Position numbers and translations under genes: made by a program
In this document: one piece after another, positions 19,746-21,960 of the stretch
Layout of the letters: each line of letters starts with the position of its first letter
Position numbering within the stretch: the first letter of the stretch is position 1
Assembly: GCA_037176905.1 (NCBI GenBank)
Contig: JBBBWG010003526.1
Span: forward strand, 8,152 to 30,111
DNA: 21,960 nt
Reading direction: 5' to 3'
Source: Azolla pinnata
Lineage: Eukaryota > Streptophyta > Polypodiopsida > Salviniales > Salviniaceae
The notes under the pieces: model-generated
Databases searched by the model: none
The model's input: only the letters and a program-made list of their open reading frames with translations
What the model was told of the DNA's origin: nothing

Positions 19746-20766
19746 TCGCGATATCAGACATTTCTTACATTAACAAATGTAAAATTTTACTTCAGGTAAA
19801 ATATTGTACGTGTACAAATAAACATAAGGTTTTTTTATTGATGAAAGTTTATACCTTAAAATCAATATTTTTAAGATTAATTATATGGCTATTTAATAGT
19901 TAAAGTAATTATCTTAAGTACTTAGAAAATTGAAGATTTAAATGAAACATTTTAGGTTTCCAAGCCAAAGTTTGATATATGTTCGAGTCCTTGTATATGC
20001 CAATTCTTTGATATTACCTGTATTTCGACCAGATTTTGAGTTAATCAATCCATCTATTGAATGACCTAAGAGTCATTAAGTTTTTACCTATTGGGGGTTT
20101 CAACCCACGAAGGGCATTGACCCAGGAGAGGCCTTTTCTGATTAAGGCAATTAGGGCTTCATCACTTCTGCCGATTCGAGGTGGTGATGGAAATCCTAGT
20201 GGGGTGCGCAAGTGCCACAACCCAGAAAGTAGGATCCATAAGCAAGGTAGGTTGACGGTGGAGGTGGAGTAACAATGTGGCTTCAAGCTAAACATTGATG
20301 TTGGTCATCGGCTTCGAGCGGTGTTCAACTTTCGGCAAAGCATAGTTTCAAGCTATATGACAGCAAACCGTGGCTTGGCGTATAGGCCAATAGTCATCGG
20401 TTAGAAGCTATGACAATTTCAACCCTCGTCTCAACGATGTGTTGTAGCACGTGAGACATGCCATGCGTATAGGTGGCAAGGGGAAGGATGTCGTAGATTC
20501 TATAACGTTGCTTCAGGTAACGACTGATGACTACGAGTGAAAAGTGTTTGTTATCTAGCATTCCGGATTATGGGACAATAAGATAAGAGTAGTGGCTTAA
20601 TTCGATGGCCATAAAAAGAAGAGGAGGAAGAAGATGATGATAAACAAATAGAAATATCAATAAATACGATTTACTTTATTCAATTTATTTAAATATAAGA
20701 ATTTAAAACATGTCGATTACGATAAAAATATCTCGGTTCGAGCAAGTCGTGCGTAAAATGTCTTGT

Positions 20767-21107
20767 AAAACGTGTCATCTATAATCGATTTACACAAATA
20801 GAAACAGATAGAGAGATAAAAGAATTATATTAATATTGTTGTTGATGATCTCTCGATCACGTGCTCTCTCTCTCTCTCTCTCTTTCTCTTCTCTCCTAAC
20901 ACTACCAATATATATATATTTGAATAAAGAGAAGTTATTTTCATATGAGCACATCTCTAGTACCCACTCTTTAAATAGGAGGGATAAGAGCTTTACGTTC
21001 TTGATAAACCTAAGAGAGATGACTTCAAATTAAAGACATGAGAGTTACACATAAAAAATAGAGGGCGTGTAAGAACGCAGTGAGACGACCAATATAGTTT
21101 CATAACA
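20767..21107 (-). repeat. right LTR-like terminal region (inverted)
   Basis: Reversed, it begins TGTTATGAAAC and ends ACAAGACATTTTACGCACGACTTGCTC at the primer-binding-like region (20740-20766). About 340 bp, lacking the 128-bp duplication of the left LTR. Holds a CT microsatellite. Confidence 0.65.
20864..20883. repeat. (CT)10 microsatellite
   Basis: Uninterrupted CT run inside the right LTR; the left LTR has only GAGAGA-like remnants at the paired position (about 16690-16735). Confidence 0.9.
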
Positions 21108-21960
21108 AAAAATACACAAGCAAGTAAGTTTGCTTCATCATATCGCTACTCATTCTAAACTTCATTAGTTTGGTTCAAAATCTCTAGCAAAGCTTTCTGA
21201 ACCTGATTCAAAAAATCTGCGCTTGGGATTCAACCTCACTTTAGAAATTTGTTTGGGACATTGGCTTTGTGTAAGTTTCCTGGTTCAGAATATTTCAGGT
21301 TAGCATTTAGTAATCTGGTTGAAGAAGGCATGGTCGGGCAGAAGTTTCTGTACTCCTGTTAAGAGAATCAAACTCCAGCTTTTGTAGTTGGTTCAGGTGT
21401 TTGTACATTGTTTTGTGCTGGCAAGAAGTTTGATGTGCAAAGAAGTAAGAAGTAAGTTACCTGTCAAAAAGATGGCAAAAAAAGTAGGAAAAAGAGATTC
21501 AGAATTTCTTGCTGGTTGGTCCATTGTCAAAGGAGTTTTTTAGAGATCTAGTTCGATAATATTGCGGTTGAAGTCACATTTTATGAGATTGCAAGTTGCT
21601 TTTTGGTGATATAATGATCTATAGAAGTATGATTCGTTGAAAGTGTGACACCATTCATTACCAACAGATTACCTCGTAAGAAATGTTATCCACAAAAAAG
21701 TTATAAATCAACAACCCTAGCAGAATACCTAACAAGCATCGGGAGTTTGAATGTCTTGTTTTTAGAACTTACCAGCAGTCAGACAAGCGACGATGCTTGG
21801 ACTTCGTGAAGTCCAAACGGCTAGATTCTATTCCTCTTTCTCATACATGTATTCCTATGGAGAATAAGGAGCGGGACAAGACGTTTCAGAGAGAAGTGGG
21901 ATGCTTGGAGCCCTTCAGGAATCTGCAGAAGCTCTAAAGAAGTACACTTTGTAACAAAAG
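21108..21960. other. right flank, no gene recognised
   Basis: Not matched by the sequence left of 16338, so it lies outside the palindrome. No long open frame and no family resemblance. Confidence 0.5.

Larger units (their letters stand above)
16338..21107. mobile_element. palindromic copia-type retroelement: LTR-gag facing gag-LTR
   Basis: The right half reversed matches the left half over its whole length. Outer ends are TGTAATGAAAG (16338) and TGTTATGAAAC (complement of 21107), and both arms continue with GTCGTCCCAC/GTCGTCTCAC, GCCCTCTAT, GGTTTATCAAGAACGTAAA, TTAATATAATTCT, GACTTGCTCGAA, ATTGATATTTCTATT and AATCAGAAAAGGCCT. Arms are about 2.3 kb (16338-18650 and 18792-21107) around a loop of about 140 bp. 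By eye short blocks agree at about 85-90%, with indels elsewhere. Each arm holds, from the outside in, an LTR, a primer-binding-like region, a leader and degenerate gag. No pol, no 3' LTR in direct orientation and no clear target duplication (TAGAG against AAAAA). Known: copia elements have direct LTRs, so this arrangement is abnormal. Whether it moved as a unit or arose in place is unknown. Confidence 0.85.

Noticed and set aside
20041-20295. 84-codon minus-strand frame in the right arm
   Set aside because: Falls in the element leader; the paired left-arm segment is not open in the same frame.
16338-21107. Reading the palindrome as a Mutator-type or CACTA DNA transposon with long terminal inverted repeats
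   Set aside because: Arm contents in order (LTR-like region, primer-binding-like region, gag with zinc knuckle) fit copia 5' halves. No transposase, no CACTA ends and no 9-bp target duplication seen.
16338-21107. CRISPR-like or tRNA/rRNA content
   Set aside because: No spaced short repeats, no clover-leaf tRNA pattern and no rRNA sequence seen; this is plant nuclear DNA.

Overview
This is plant nuclear DNA. The evidence is intron-split genes with GT-AG borders, telo-box motifs (AGGGTTT) in front of genes, a CCT-domain regulator, a plant-type peroxisomal acyl-activating enzyme and degenerate copia-type LTR retrotransposon sequence. The GC-rich, codon-repeat-rich CCT gene inside AT-rich DNA is typical of many monocots, but I cannot name the species.

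Layout. (1) About 0.86-3.85 kb, minus strand: the 5' part of a WW-domain gene. Exon 1 carries the WW domain and a second low-complexity exon joins it in phase; two further candidate exons, one ending in a stop, lie further downstream. Its leader, with telo-boxes and simple repeats, runs to about 4.35 kb. (2) 4.35-7.07 kb: intergenic DNA with a broken coding remnant near 5.76-6.12 kb that looks transposon-derived. (3) 7.07-9.5 kb, plus strand: a three-exon CCT-domain gene of the CIA2/CIL kind, encoding 506 residues, with two long acidic runs and an Ala-Ala-Ala insertion inside the CCT core. (4) 10.83-15.75 kb, plus strand: a 14-exon gene for an AAE17/AAE18-type acyl-activating enzyme ending in the peroxisomal signal SRL. 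Its leader and start codon are duplicated in tandem. The coding region has several independent faults (one-base frameshift, no in-frame join between exons 6 and 7, a changed ATP-loop glycine, a GC donor, a one-base shortfall before exon 13), so it reads as a recent pseudogene or a badly assembled gene. (5) 16.34-21.11 kb: a 4.77-kb imperfect palindrome. Each 2.3-kb arm is the 5' half of a copia retrotransposon (LTR, primer-binding-like region, leader, degenerate gag), and the arms face each other around a loop of about 140 bp. (6) 21.11-21.96 kb: nothing recognised.

The genes do not form a pathway; they are neighbours. The most unusual items are the LTR-gag/gag-LTR palindrome, which could fold into a very long hairpin RNA, and the acyl-activating gene with a duplicated leader that leaves a decoy start codon and a six-codon upstream frame.
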